A stretch of DNA of 59,354 nucleotides. Source: BD2-11 clade cluster bacterium bin43. Lineage in GTDB: Bacteria > Gemmatimonadota > Gemmatimonadetes > Longimicrobiales > Gaopeijiaceae. The notes under the pieces are model-generated. The model searched no databases and was not told the origin of the DNA. It saw only the letters and a program-made list of their open reading frames with translations. Within the stretch, counting starts at the first letter, position 1. The number at the start of each line of letters is the position of its first letter. Shown here in pieces: positions 8,001 through 17,321 of this stretch. The DNA lies in contig MPMR01000027.1 in the NCBI GenBank assembly GCA_002238605.1, forward strand, positions 1 to 59,354, read 5' to 3'. Position numbers and translations under genes: made by a program.

Positions 8001-8918
8001 TCAAGACAGGCCTCCGCGAAGCCGTCGGGAACGCCATGCCGTGAAGCCGTCGACCGCCATGCCGGGGCCGGCGGACCGGACCTGCTTCTTGAGTTCGGCG
8101 ATCCGCACAAGGCAGCTTTGAAACCCGCCGAGCTTCTCGACCGCCGCGTCGTTCATCCGGATGATCGCCTGTTCGATCCGCTTGATTTCGCGGCGGGCCA
8201 AATCGGCGGCATTCGCCTCGGCGGGTGCGTCGGCCCAATGCCCGAGCACGTTGCGAGCCCGCGCGAGTTCCGGCGCGGTTCGCACGACCGCGGCAACCTC
8301 GACGGACAGCCCCCGGATTTGGAGCGCGTGCCAGAGCCCCCGGTGCGAACGGCCCCACGAGCGGAGCGCCGTCGCGGTGCCGTGGCCTGGATCGGCGTAG
8401 ACGAACAGGGCGCGGCGCTCGTCTAGCGCGACGGGCAGCTTGACCGGGAAGTAGCGCCGGGTCTCGCGGGCACCCCGGCCGTACACCCTCACGGGCAGCA
8501 GCTCGCGCTCGATGCCGAGCGCTTCGAACGCGGCGACCTTCTCGGGCTCGGTCGGGAGCCAGGGAAGCTCCGTGTGGTCGATGACGTAATCGAGCGAGAG
8601 AAGACGGCGCAGGAGCACTTCCTCGGAAGCCGTCTTGCGGTGGCGGATGTGCTCGGCTCCGAGCGCCCGGTAGACCGGCCGCGAGAAGATCCGGCAGACC
8701 CTTCGTCCGTGCAGCGTCTCCTTCGCGGCCAACTTCTGCGCCGTGATGGCCCGTACGAACCGGCGGGTCGTGCGGCCGCGGGTCTGGAGCCACGCTGTGA
8801 GCTGCGCAAGCGTGAACACGCCGCTGTGGAGGCACGCCAGCGCGATCCACTCGGCCTTCTTCCCCTTCCACCCGAACGTCTCAAGCGCCTGCTCGCGGCC
8901 CTTAAGGTGCGCGATCAT
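8001..8918 (-). CDS. conserved 305-aa winged-helix protein of the transfer operon, function unknown
   Basis: The N-terminal third looks like a winged helix (KAEWIALACLHSGVFTLAQL, then TRRFVRAITAQKLA). The middle is rich in conserved aromatic motifs (LLSLDYVIDH, LPWLPTEPEKVAAFEALGIE, RRYFPVKLPVAL, LFVYADPGHG). The C-terminus is probably helical (REIKRIEQAIIRMNDAAVEK). The start overlaps the virB8 stop by four bases, so it is part of the tra operon. A diverged paralogue lies at 50112-51047. Both copies are followed by the same kind of inverted-repeat element, so the protein may bind it. I do not recognise a named family. Confidence 0.8.
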   Translation of the reverse strand: MIAHLKGREQALETFGWKGKKAEWIALACLHSGVFTLAQLTAWLQTRGRTTRRFVRAITAQKLAAKETLHGRRVCRIFSRPVYRALGAEHIRHRKTASEEVLLRRLLSLDYVIDHTELPWLPTEPEKVAAFEALGIERELLPVRVYGRGARETRRYFPVKLPVALDERRALFVYADPGHGTATALRSWGRSHRGLWHALQIRGLSVEVAAVVRTAPELARARNVLGHWADAPAEANAADLARREIKRIEQAIIRMNDAAVEKLGGFQSCLVRIAELKKQVRSAGPGMAVDGFTAWRSRRLRGGLS

Positions 8919-9586
8919 CGGTCGCTCCCGGTCACGAGCGCCAGGTCGGCCCGCATGTAGGTGACGAGGAGCCCCATCGGATTGTGGACGACCAGATCCG
9001 GTGGGACCCGTTCCAGGAACTCGAACCGGAGCGTGAGCGACCAGCGCTCGCGCCGCAGCTCCTGTTGGCCGCGCAAGTGGACCAAGTCGAAGTCGGCCGT
9101 CGCGCCGTGCGGCGGCTCTGGAGACGGGTGGATGCGAAGCACGACCTGTTCGACTTCGAGTTCGGTGTCGGCCGTCCCCGCCGCGACGCTCGCGACCTCC
9201 TCGCCGTCCCTCTGGAACGCGGCGTTCGCGAGGTCGGTGCTCAGGAACCGGAGGCTCCTCGTCCAGCTTTCCTGCGCCGTCGCCCGCCGGCGCGAGTGGA
9301 AGTCGTGGACGAACCGGTTGAGGAAGTACTTCGTGGTGGGATCAAGCGGATCGGCCTGCGCGGTCGCCGCCTCGTAGGCCAGCGCCTCGGCGCGTCCCAC
9401 CTCGTCCACCCGGATCACGATAGGTTTGGGCGGTTCCGCGCCCGCGATCCTGAGCAGGACCAGGACGCCGAGCACGATGCTCGCCGAGAGTAGGATCAGG
9501 ATCCGTCGCAGCTTCCGGTTGGACTCGACCGCCTCGCCCCAGATCTCGGCGTACTCACGGCCAGCGTCACGGTCACGTTTCATCAT
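8915..9586 (-). CDS. virB8: VirB8/TrbF-type conjugation protein
   Basis: A 223-aa bitopic inner-membrane protein that nucleates the type IV secretion core. There is a short cytoplasmic N-terminus, one membrane helix (ILILLSASIVLGVLVLL), then a periplasmic NTF2-like domain with the TrbF pattern (PIVIRVDEVGRAE, YFLNRFVHDFHSRR, NPMGLLVTYM). The start is the double ATG at 9586 behind GGGAGAAG. It stands between virB6 and the 305-aa gene. Confidence 0.88.
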   Translation of the reverse strand: MMKRDRDAGREYAEIWGEAVESNRKLRRILILLSASIVLGVLVLLRIAGAEPPKPIVIRVDEVGRAEALAYEAATAQADPLDPTTKYFLNRFVHDFHSRRRATAQESWTRSLRFLSTDLANAAFQRDGEEVASVAAGTADTELEVEQVVLRIHPSPEPPHGATADFDLVHLRGQQELRRERWSLTLRFEFLERVPPDLVVHNPMGLLVTYMRADLALVTGSDR

Positions 9587-9603
9587 CGGCTTCTCCCAGG
9601 GAC

Positions 9604-10593
9604 TCAGACGGGGGGCTTGGCGGGGGCGGCGGCCTTGCTCGCTCCCTGCATGACGAGCGCGACGAACCCGGACCCGGCGGAGCCGGAGCCGGAGACGAGC
9701 ATCGAGGCGAGTTCGCCGACCTTGAGCCCGGCCATGAGGCCGGAGACGACGAGCGGCATGAGGACGACGGCCCAGAGCCAGAGTTCGGCGGGGTCGGCGG
9801 TCCCGGTGCCCATCAGCGCGTCGGCGTAGGTCGTGATGTAGCCCATGCCGACGCCCATGAAGACCCTCAGGATGGCCCCGGCCACGACGCCGTAGAGCGT
9901 GTAGACCATCAGCGTCCGGAACCATCCCCAGAACAGGAACGAGAGCGGCTCGAAGAGCAGGAACGCGATGAACACCGGACCGAGCAGGATCGCGATGGCG
10001 ATGGCGACCTGCGCCCAGATCACCTGCGCGTAGGTGACGCAGAACAGCGCCAGCAGGCAGACCACGAGCGAAGCGCCCATCACGAGCGTGACCAGCGAGG
10101 AGAAGATCACGGTCGCGCCCGCCGTCACGATCGAGAGCAGGTTGCCCGTGGACCACGCCGCGCCCAGGTGCGCGCTGTACGCCTGCACGAGCGCGGCCAT
10201 CTCGGTGTAGCCTGCCGACACCACGTCGGACAGAAACAGGTTCTGAAGCCAGATCCCGCCTCCGGCGACCATGGCGGGGAACGTGAGCCCGACGCCGGGG
10301 ATCGGGACGATGTAGTAGTGGAGCAGCGTGCGGGGGATCGCGATCCCGATCACGAGCTTGATGATATCCCACGGCTGGAACGTGCCGGTGAACGCGATCC
10401 TGAGACCCGTCCAGGCGACCATCACGGCGGCGAGCCCGCCCCAGAGCTGGAGCCCGAGCGTATGCACGCCCGGCGCGGCTCCGCCGACGACGGTGTCGAG
10501 CACCACGTCGAGGAACCCCTTGAAGTCCTGAAGCTGATCGGCCGGGATCTGCGTGGGGACGTTCGGGTCGATGGACTGCGGGGGCAGTTGCAT
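9604..10593 (-). CDS. virB6: VirB6/TrbL-type polytopic membrane protein
   Basis: A 329-aa protein with at least six membrane helices, for example VTLVMGASLVVCLLALFCV and VAIAIAILLGPVFIAFLLF, and the aromatic motif FEPLSFLFWGWFRTLMVYTL typical of TrbL/VirB6. It forms part of the inner-membrane channel. The C-terminus is a Gly/Ser/Ala-rich tail. The start at 10593 is preceded by the stop of trbJ within 13 bases. Confidence 0.9.
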   Translation of the reverse strand: MQLPPQSIDPNVPTQIPADQLQDFKGFLDVVLDTVVGGAAPGVHTLGLQLWGGLAAVMVAWTGLRIAFTGTFQPWDIIKLVIGIAIPRTLLHYYIVPIPGVGLTFPAMVAGGGIWLQNLFLSDVVSAGYTEMAALVQAYSAHLGAAWSTGNLLSIVTAGATVIFSSLVTLVMGASLVVCLLALFCVTYAQVIWAQVAIAIAILLGPVFIAFLLFEPLSFLFWGWFRTLMVYTLYGVVAGAILRVFMGVGMGYITTYADALMGTGTADPAELWLWAVVLMPLVVSGLMAGLKVGELASMLVSGSGSAGSGFVALVMQGASKAAAPAKPPV

Positions 10594-10606
10594 GGCCGTC
10601 GCGCCC

Positions 10607-11503
10607 CTACCGGTAGAACGACGGGATGCGGAACAGGAGCCCGTCGCGGAGCGCGGTTCGGTTCAGCGAAGCCGCGTCCCGCATCGTCTCGGCGAGCGTG
10701 TTCGCGCGCGCCCGGCCGTCACGCCAACGGCCAAGCCATTCGAGGCGGGCGAGTTCGGCCTCACGCGCCCGGCTCGCCTCGGCGGCGGCCTGGTGGGCGA
10801 GCACCTGTCCGGCGGCGGCGTTGATCCGGCCCTGGCTCAGCGCGGCGGCGACCCGTGCCTGCTGGAGGGCGGTGTTCGAGAGGTTCCCATTCGCCGTGAT
10901 GTCGGCGAACGAGCCCTGCGCGCTCTCGATGGTCCCGGCGAGCGCGGCGGCCGCGTCGAGCGCCGCGTAGTCGAGGACCCGCTGCCGGTCGGCCGCCTCG
11001 CGGGCACGGCGGTAGTCCTCCAGCGCGCCCGTCGCCGCTTGGGGCGGAAGGTTCCGGAAGAGATCCAGGATGTCGGCCTCGCGCACCCGGTCGGCCGTGC
11101 CGTGGGTGGTGCGCCACAGTTCGGTGACCGAGCGGCCGCTTCCCATGGCCCGGACGGCGTCCACCGTGCCGCGGGCCTGTCCCGTGAAGTCGGACCGCCA
11201 ACCGAGTCCGTCGCGCACGAGGCCTACGGGATCGGCGGCGAGGTCGGAAAACGGTTGCAGAAGCGCGTCGATCTCGCCGCGCGCGGCGCGCTCCATGTGA
11301 TCGAGCTGGTCTTCGAGTTCCGTAAGCTGGCGGGCCATCGACCGGATCTGGCTGACCTGGTGCGAGATCTGCGTGATCTGGTTCGCGATGATCGTGGCCC
11401 GCTGGATCCAGCTGCCGAAGTCGAACTGCGCGCTCGCGGGAGCGGCATTCGCGAGTAGCAGAACGGGGACGAGCAGTGCCGGGGCGAGGATGCGGTGAAT
11501 CAT
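10607..11503 (-). CDS. trbJ: TrbJ/VirB5-like secreted pilus component
   Basis: A 298-aa exported protein. The signal peptide is MIHRILAPALLVPVLLLANA with a likely cut after ASA. The mature part is alpha-helical (ITQISHQVSQIRSMARQL and LTELEDQLDHMERAARGE), which is the TrbJ pattern. VirB5/TrbJ proteins sit at the pilus tip and periplasm. The start MIHR is chosen over the ATG seven codons upstream (11524) because AAAGGA is well placed and the signal peptide begins cleanly. The upstream ATG overlaps the virB10 stop and remains possible. Confidence 0.85.
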   Translation of the reverse strand: MIHRILAPALLVPVLLLANAAPASAQFDFGSWIQRATIIANQITQISHQVSQIRSMARQLTELEDQLDHMERAARGEIDALLQPFSDLAADPVGLVRDGLGWRSDFTGQARGTVDAVRAMGSGRSVTELWRTTHGTADRVREADILDLFRNLPPQAATGALEDYRRAREAADRQRVLDYAALDAAAALAGTIESAQGSFADITANGNLSNTALQQARVAAALSQGRINAAAGQVLAHQAAAEASRAREAELARLEWLGRWRDGRARANTLAETMRDAASLNRTALRDGLLFRIPSFYR

Positions 11504-11523
11504 GGAAGAGTCCTTTCGTGTCA

Positions 11524-12765
11524 TCAGTGTGCGGCGGTTGGGGTCGGGACCAGCACATCGGAGGTGAGCCAGATGCGGAGCCGGTGGCCCGCACGGATCG
11601 TGATCTCGGGCAGGCGGTTCAGATACCGGTCGAGCATCGAGGCGGCGCTGCCTCCGAGTCCCTGGCCGACACCCGCTTGCAGTCCGTAGGGCGAGGCTCC
11701 GGCGAGCGTCAGCCCGCTCAGCGCGCCGACCGCACCGGCGGCGGCGAACGTCGAGAGGTAGCGCCGGTTGACCTGGTCCCTGAGGGCGCTCTCGCCCGCC
11801 TGGTTGAGTCCGGCGAATTCGAGGTCTATCCAGCTTCCGTCGGGCAGCAGCAGCCGGTGGAACGCCACGGCGAGGCGGCTCTGATCCCGGTTCTGGACGG
11901 CGCTCGCGGTGCCGACGACGCGCGCGCCGCGCGGGACCAGAACGCGCTGGCGGTCGGCCGAATACAGCGGGACCGACACCATGGCGAGCACCGGGCCGGG
12001 GAACTCGCCGGAGAGTTGGGTGAGCAACACCGCCTCCAGGAACGAACCCTCGGGGATCCTTTCCCAGCCCGGCGGGTCATGCAGCCGGACCAAACGGCCG
12101 GGCTCAGATGTGCGGGGTGGGGCGGGGCTGGCCTGAGGCGCTGAACCGCCCGCGCCGGGCGCGAACTCTCCGGCGGCCAGCCCAGCGGCCATCTCGGCCT
12201 CAAGCGCGGCGAGGGAGTGCCCGAGAGACGCGAGCGCGCCATCGAGTGCCGCATCGGGAGGCTCGGGTGCGGGCGGTGACATCCCAGCCGCATTTGAGGT
12301 CCGGTTCGGATCCCGGTGCGACTGCGCGACGGGTGGCGAGCGGAGCGAGCGCGTCCTGCGCTCGACCTCTTCGAGCCGGAGCGCCTCGCGAAGATCGAAC
12401 TCGGCCTGGCCGAGGGCGGCCTGGGCACCGGCGTTGCCCGCATCCGCCCCCGCGTCTTGTCCGACCGGTTCCTGCCCGGAGGCATCGGTCTGTTGCCGCT
12501 CACTGTCCGCATCGGCCGCCGCCTGCTGGCTCTGGCGCTCCGTCTCGGCATCGAAGCGGCCGTCGAGCGCGCGGCCCGTGCGGTCGTCCACGGGCCGCGC
12601 CTCAGTGGGTGCGGCTCCCTCGGCCGTCTCGTCGGGACGCGACAGAGACGAGGAGAACAGCAACCCTGCCACGAGCACGGTGATCAGGGCGATCCCGACC
12701 TTCGTGACGAGGCCGCCGGGCAGCGCGCCCTTTGGCTCCTTGAACCACTGCTTCCAGCCGCTCAC
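11524..12765 (-). CDS. virB10: VirB10/TrbI-type channel protein
   Basis: A 413-aa protein. It has a cytoplasmic N-terminus, a membrane helix (KVGIALITVLVAGLLF), a long charged Glu/Gln/Ala-rich periplasmic spacer, then the conserved TrbI beta domain with LLPDGSWIDLEF, the outer-membrane antenna region (YLSTFAAAGAVGALSGLTL) and the C-terminal GHRLRIWLTSDVLV. It bridges inner and outer membranes. The GTG start at 12765 overlaps the virB9 stop (GTGA). Confidence 0.9.
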   Translation of the reverse strand: MSGWKQWFKEPKGALPGGLVTKVGIALITVLVAGLLFSSSLSRPDETAEGAAPTEARPVDDRTGRALDGRFDAETERQSQQAAADADSERQQTDASGQEPVGQDAGADAGNAGAQAALGQAEFDLREALRLEEVERRTRSLRSPPVAQSHRDPNRTSNAAGMSPPAPEPPDAALDGALASLGHSLAALEAEMAAGLAAGEFAPGAGGSAPQASPAPPRTSEPGRLVRLHDPPGWERIPEGSFLEAVLLTQLSGEFPGPVLAMVSVPLYSADRQRVLVPRGARVVGTASAVQNRDQSRLAVAFHRLLLPDGSWIDLEFAGLNQAGESALRDQVNRRYLSTFAAAGAVGALSGLTLAGASPYGLQAGVGQGLGGSAASMLDRYLNRLPEITIRAGHRLRIWLTSDVLVPTPTAAH

Positions 12766-13649
12766 CTGGTGCCTGCCTCTGGCTCGAACCGCCAGTGCAG
12801 CCGCTTGTCGCCGAGCTGAAGCCATCCGTCGCCCAGGACATGGCGGGCGATGTAGAGCCCGTCCTCGGTCAGATCGAACGCGACCAGACTCGGCTCGCCG
12901 TCCTTCAGCTCGTAGAGGGCCGGGGCTTCCTGCGCGCGCGAGCGGATGTAGGTGAAGAGCCCGTCGTGCCACATCGCTTCGACCCGGAACGGACGCTCGG
13001 ACGCCCTCCGGTCCAGCCGGTACTCGAACCGCAGCCGTTCGGGGTAGGAGGCGCGAAACGCTTCGATCTCCGCAGCCGCCTGTTCGCGTGCCTTGACGAT
13101 CCCGGCCTCGGCTTCCTCGCGCGCCATGCCCGCAGCATCGACGGCCTGGGCCGCCATCTGCCGGTACGCCGCAACCTCGCTTCGGGCGACGAATGCCGGT
13201 CCGCCCGCGTTTCCGCCGGACATCTCAGCCGTCTCCGCGCCCGCCTCGACGCGCACCACCAGGTGGGGCGGCTTCTCGCCGCTCTCGGAGACGAGGAACG
13301 AGTAGATGCGCCCCGACTCGCAAACGAGTGCGACGTTCGTGGCCGCGTCCTCCGCCAAGGGCTTGAGGTACGCCACGTTCGCCGCGCCGGTCAGGTGCCA
13401 GTACTCGGAGTCGCCGGCCACGAAGTCGAGGATCCGCTCGCTGGCCGGAAGCACGATTACCGTCGTGTGGCGCACGCGCGCGCGAAGCCGGGGGATCCGC
13501 TCATCGCCCTCTTCCGGCACCGATACGCGCAGGTAGGCGGCCTCGGTGCTCGGCTGCTGCGCGCAGGCCTCGCCGGGGAGCGCCGCCAGAAGCAGCGTGA
13601 GCAGGACAATGACGATCCCGAGCAGGATCGCTGCGGTTGGTGTTTTCAT
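12762..13649 (-). CDS. virB9: VirB9/TrbG-type outer-membrane complex protein
   Basis: A 295-aa exported protein. The signal peptide is MKTPTAAILLGIVIVLLTLL, with cleavage after a nearby Ala-Cys-Ala. The N-terminal beta domain has VIVLPASERILDFVAGD and the C-terminal domain has LRFEYRLDR, PFRVEAMWHDGLFTYI and YIARHVLGDGWLQLG. All fit VirB9/TrbG. The ATG overlaps the virB4 stop by four bases. It should form the outer-membrane ring with VirB10. No VirB7 lipoprotein is seen, as is common in Trb-type systems. Confidence 0.9.
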   Translation of the reverse strand: MKTPTAAILLGIVIVLLTLLLAALPGEACAQQPSTEAAYLRVSVPEEGDERIPRLRARVRHTTVIVLPASERILDFVAGDSEYWHLTGAANVAYLKPLAEDAATNVALVCESGRIYSFLVSESGEKPPHLVVRVEAGAETAEMSGGNAGGPAFVARSEVAAYRQMAAQAVDAAGMAREEAEAGIVKAREQAAAEIEAFRASYPERLRFEYRLDRRASERPFRVEAMWHDGLFTYIRSRAQEAPALYELKDGEPSLVAFDLTEDGLYIARHVLGDGWLQLGDKRLHWRFEPEAGTR

Positions 13650-16193
13650 GGTGTTACGTCCTTTGCGTTCTTGGAGGTGGTGTGGGATGGGTTCGGCCGG
13701 GCGAGCACTTCGAGAGCACGGACCAAGCCGTGCTTCGCCACGGCTTCGGCGCGCTTCTCGGCGTCCAAGGGCGAGGAGGTGTAGAGCCAGTAGCTCTCCG
13801 GATCGACTTCGAGCCGGAGGACTGCCGCCTCGTCCGGGCGGCGGAGATAGAGCTCGCGCTTGGGCGTGAGCTCCCGGACCTGGGTGATCTCCGACTCGTT
13901 CAGCCTGAAGAGGGCTCCGGCCTCCGCGGGCAACTCGGGGTTGGCGAGGAACAGCTTGGTGGGGATGGATTCGAGGAGCGCCGAAGCGCCGGGCGTTCCC
14001 GTCACGTCCACGGCGGACTGCGTGGCGAGCACGAGCGCGGCGTTCTTCTTCCGCCACGTCTTGGCCGCCTCGGCCAGGTAGTTCAGCACGGCGGGGTCCT
14101 GCATGTACCGCCAGGCCTCGTCCACGACCATCAGCTTGAGCCGGGCTGTCTCCGCCGCGTCTTCGATCTCCAGGCGCATGCGTTCCAGGAGGTAGGCGAG
14201 CGCCGCCTCGCAGAGGTCCGCGTGCTCCGCCGCGCCCGCCAGATCGATCACCTGCCAGTCGCGGAACTCGATGTCTGCCCCGCCCGACGGCGCGTTGTCG
14301 AAGAACGCGCCCCACGCGCCGCCCTCCGTCCACCGGCTGAAGGCGGGCCACATTGCGACCGGGAGCGAACCGGCCAGCACGCTCATCGTCCGGCGCTCAG
14401 CCCCCAGCGCGTAGAGGTCCTCGATCCGCGCGCGGATCTCGCTCGTGTCCGACCCGTCGGCCTCGTAGCCGCCCAGGTTGAGGAGCCGGAGCACCCAGCC
14501 GGTCAGGAACTGGAACGTCCTCGTCGTGGCAGGCAGCGCGAAGGGCTGGAGCCGGAGCGTCGGCTCCGTCTCGCCCGGCGCGAGCTCCAGATAGCGGCCC
14601 CCGAGGAAGCGGGTCAGCCAGCGATACGAGCCACCCAAGTCCAGGATCAGGATGCGGGGGTCGTACTTGAGCGCCTCGACCAGCAGGAAGTTCAGGGTGA
14701 AGCTCTTGCCCGAACCCGTCGCCCCCAGGATCAGCGTGTGGCCCACGTCGCCCGCGAACAGGTCGTAGCGGTACGCCGTGCGCCACGGCGTCTCGAACAC
14801 CGCCAGCGGCTCGCGGCCCAGATGGCGGCTCGTTCTGTTCCCCTTGGGCGGTCCGAACACGGGCGCAAGGCACGCCGCGACGCCCGCCGACACGAACACC
14901 TTCCGCACCTGCCGGCGTCTCGGCTGGGCCGGGAGCCGGGCGAACCACGCGGGAAGCTGGCCGTAGCCTTCCCGGATCACCTTGGCGTCGTGCGCGGCGA
15001 ACAGGCGGCGGACGTCGCCGTCCAGCCGCTCGATCTGTTCGAGTTCGCCATGGAGCGCCACGGTCAGGGACGCCTCGCCGTAGGCCACGCCGTCGGCTTC
15101 GAGTTCGACCAGCGCGCTGCCCAGCCGGTCCGACTCGACGGCTGCCGCCGAATCCACCATCGCCGCCGCCGTGCCCTGAGCGTCCTGCGCGTGCGCCATC
15201 ATCGAGTAGCGGCGCGAGAAGTAGTGGCGCTGCGCACCTCGGATCCGCCGCCTCGCCGCTTCCACAGTCCACGGCCGCCATTCGAGCGAAACCGTCGTCA
15301 CCGCATCAAGGCAGTAGAGGTCTTTGAGCAGGTTCGCGTGCGCCTGCCCCGGCGGCGACAGAAGCGAGTAGAGGATCACCGGCTCGCCATCCAGCTTCAG
15401 GTGCGAACGCTCCGCCTCAAGCTCCGAAAGCGCGAGCCGCCAGTTCATGCCGCTCCCCGTCGCACCGTCCCAGAACGTGCCGGGCCTGTTGGTGAGGTCG
15501 GAGAGCAGCCTGGATGCTTCAACGGCTCCGAGCATCTCGACGGGCGTGTGCTCGGCCACAAGCGAGCGGCTCGCATCGATCATAGCGCGGAACCGGTCCG
15601 CCGCCGCATCGATCTCCGAAGCGAGGTAGGTCGGCGCACCCTTTCTTTGACGCTTCCACAACCGGGCGATCCTGGCGGCGGGTCCGGATCTGGTCTTGGC
15701 CGCCGGGCGGAGGCCCGGATCGTGCGACCATACCACAAAGGCGTCGAGCCGCTGGACGCGCCCGGCAAGGAACGCGCTTCGCTTGCGCCCCGAGACGGAC
15801 GCGATGTCAGAGCCGTTGTCCTGCGGACTCTCGTCGCGGCTGGGGCGTCGTAGCAGGTAGAAGTGGAGCCGCGTGCTGGGACCGAGGCCCGAGAGCAGCC
15901 TCTGCCAGAGTCCCAGCACCCGGTCGATCTTTTCGGGCGTCCTCCCGTCGGTTACGGCGGGGCGGGGTCCGCCCCCCGCGCCCACCTCGCCCCCCCCGCC
16001 AGAGCCCCACCCCCCGGTCGTTCTTTTCGGGCTCCCCCCGGTCGGTTACGGCGGGCCGGATCCGGCCCGCCGCCACCAGTTCGCCCGCACGGGTTAGGCA
16101 GCTTTGGCCGTCTTCGAGCCAGCCCCAGTAGGGCAGCTCCTCGGCCAGCGAGCCCGCCGCTTCGTAGGCCCGGAGTTCGTCGGCGACCCTCAC
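13646..16193 (-). pseudogene. virB4: VirB4/TrbE conjugation ATPase, frameshifted near the N-terminus
   Basis: The largest ATPase of the transfer system. The main frame (13646 to about 15985) has Walker A ILGATGSGKSFTLN, Walker B LKLMVVDEAWRYM and the LVLATQSAVDVTG box. The true N-terminus begins at a GTG at 16193 overlapping the virB3 stop (GTGA) and reads VRVADELRAYEAAGSLAEEL, then PYWGWLEDG, in a different frame. The switch coincides with an imperfect 94-base tandem duplication (15921-16108). As sequenced the protein would be split, which would stop conjugation unless another copy supplies VirB4 or the junction is an assembly chimera. Confidence 0.85.
15921..16108. repeat. imperfect 94-bp tandem duplication inside virB4
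   Basis: The blocks starting CGGTCGATCTTTTCGGGC (15921) and CGGTCGTTCTTTTCGGGC (16015) are offset by 94 bases and continue with GTCGGTTACGGCGGG in both. Both encode a version of PAVTD-x-x-x-PEK. Ninety-four is not a multiple of three, so the duplication breaks the reading frame. The intervening sequence is C-rich. Confidence 0.8.
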
Positions 16194-16495
16194 CGGGAAC
16201 CCCCACGGACCACGAGATGCCACGGCTCGTCGGCCCACTTGCCAGGATCGAAGCGCGCCGGATGGCGCGTCGAGGCCCGGAGCACCGCCAGCATCGCCGG
16301 ATCCCTCCGGCCCGCCAGCCAGCCTGCGCCGTAGCAAGCGGCGAATACGACTCCACCCGCCACGAGCGAGGCCGTCGCGTTCCATACCGCGACGGCGAGC
16401 GTCGCGCCCAGCAGGAACAGCCGCCGCTCCACGCCCAGCACCGTCAGCGGACGGTTGAGCGCCGCGTAGCCCGGCCAGCGCCTGAGGCTCCTCAT
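16190..16495 (-). CDS. virB3: VirB3/TrbD-type inner-membrane protein
   Basis: A 101-aa protein with the VirB3/TrbD layout: a short N-terminus with YAALNRPLTVLGVERRLFLL, two adjacent membrane helices (LLGATLAVAVWNATASLVAG and VVFAACYGAGWLAG), then a soluble tail (RDPAMLAVLRASTRHPARFD). It is paired with VirB4 in all such systems, and it overlaps virB4 downstream by four bases and virB2 upstream by one. Confidence 0.87.
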   Translation of the reverse strand: MRSLRRWPGYAALNRPLTVLGVERRLFLLGATLAVAVWNATASLVAGGVVFAACYGAGWLAGRRDPAMLAVLRASTRHPARFDPGKWADEPWHLVVRGGSR

Positions 16496-16785
16496 CAGAA
16501 CAGCCAGCCGAGGAAGTTGACCGCGCCGACCGCCATCCCGATCCCGAAGATGATCCCGGCCAGCGTGCGCTTGCTGCCGCCCTCCCCGAACGCGAACATC
16601 AGCCCGCCGACCACGATCGCAATCAGCGACAGCCCGCGCGCGATCGGTCCCGTGAACTGTGTCTGAAGCTCGTTCACCGCATCCACCCACGGGCTCGTGC
16701 CCTGCGCGTGGAGCACGCCGGGCGTCAGCATGAGCAGCACGGCCCACACAGCTCCCCGCATCGTAGTCAGCAACGTTCTCATCAT
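16495..16785 (-). CDS. virB2: VirB2/TrbC-type pilin
   Basis: A 96-aa pilin precursor. The signal sequence ends VLHAQG, so cleavage after HA is likely. The mature part has two hydrophobic helices (ARGLSLIAIVVGGLMFAFG and AGIIFGIGMAVGAVNFLGWL) separated by a basic EGGSKRTL loop, as in VirB2/TrbC. A GGAAAGAA ribosome site precedes the double ATG at 16785. It is the first structural gene of the tra operon. Confidence 0.9.
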   Translation of the reverse strand: MMRTLLTTMRGAVWAVLLMLTPGVLHAQGTSPWVDAVNELQTQFTGPIARGLSLIAIVVGGLMFAFGEGGSKRTLAGIIFGIGMAVGAVNFLGWLF

Positions 16786-16820
16786 TTCTTTCCTTTCCCT
16801 GAAGGGTTGCTGGCGACGGT

Positions 16821-17045
16821 CTATCCGCCGCCCCGGGTGTCCGCGATCCGCTCGCGGATCCACGCGTCGATCTCGGCCTCGATCCAGCCCACAACGTTCT
16901 CGCCCAGCTTGACCGGCCGAGGGAAGAGCCCTCGGGCGACCCACCTTCGGATCGTGCTCCGCGAGAGGCCGGTCCGGTCCTGTACCTGCGACATCCGTAG
17001 GAGGCGGATCGGCGGTCCTTTTTGCTGCTCGGGGTTCTCGGTCAT
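16821..17045 (-). CDS. AlpA-family DNA-binding regulator
   Basis: A 74-aa protein with the AlpA/MerR-like HTH: IRLLRMSQVQDRTGLSRSTI, then RRWVARGLFPRPVKLGENVVG and W-IEAEIDAWI. AlpA proteins switch on integrase or excision genes of cryptic prophages, and here the position suggests control of the tra operon that follows. The ATG at 17045 has AGGAG in front. The frame stays open upstream to an ATG at 17321. That extension (beginning MATLEELFNSWVSAFLECMG) looks protein-like, so a 166-aa product is possible. Confidence 0.75.
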   Translation of the reverse strand: MTENPEQQKGPPIRLLRMSQVQDRTGLSRSTIRRWVARGLFPRPVKLGENVVGWIEAEIDAWIRERIADTRGGG

Positions 17046-17321
17046 GGTTCTGCTCCTGTTCGTTCTCCCCGTACTCGTCGATGGCTTCAGTGGCGGAAGG
17101 CGCCGGGGCGGATCCCGGATGCCACCCGAGTCCCCGTCGTAGTTGCCGATGAAGGCCAGAACACGGTCCGCCGTCCTGGACGACGGCGAGTGTCCCGCCC
17201 CAATCCGGCGCAGCGGACCCGGGTCGCCCAGCACCGTCATGCCCAGCGTCATGGGCCTGACGCCCATGCATTCCAGAAACGCGCTCACCCACGAGTTGAA
17301 TAGCTCCTCCAGCGTTGCCAT

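Noticed and set aside
5721-8426. 901-codon plus-strand open frame antisense to virD4 and the 305-aa gene
   Set aside because: The minus strand has clear VirD4 motifs. The plus frame is the usual high-GC antisense open frame without domains, and it crosses the non-coding inverted repeat.
13637-15853. 738-codon plus-strand frame antisense to virB4
   Set aside because: The VirB4 Walker motifs are on the minus strand. The plus frame is rich in R, E, A and V in the manner of antisense shadows.
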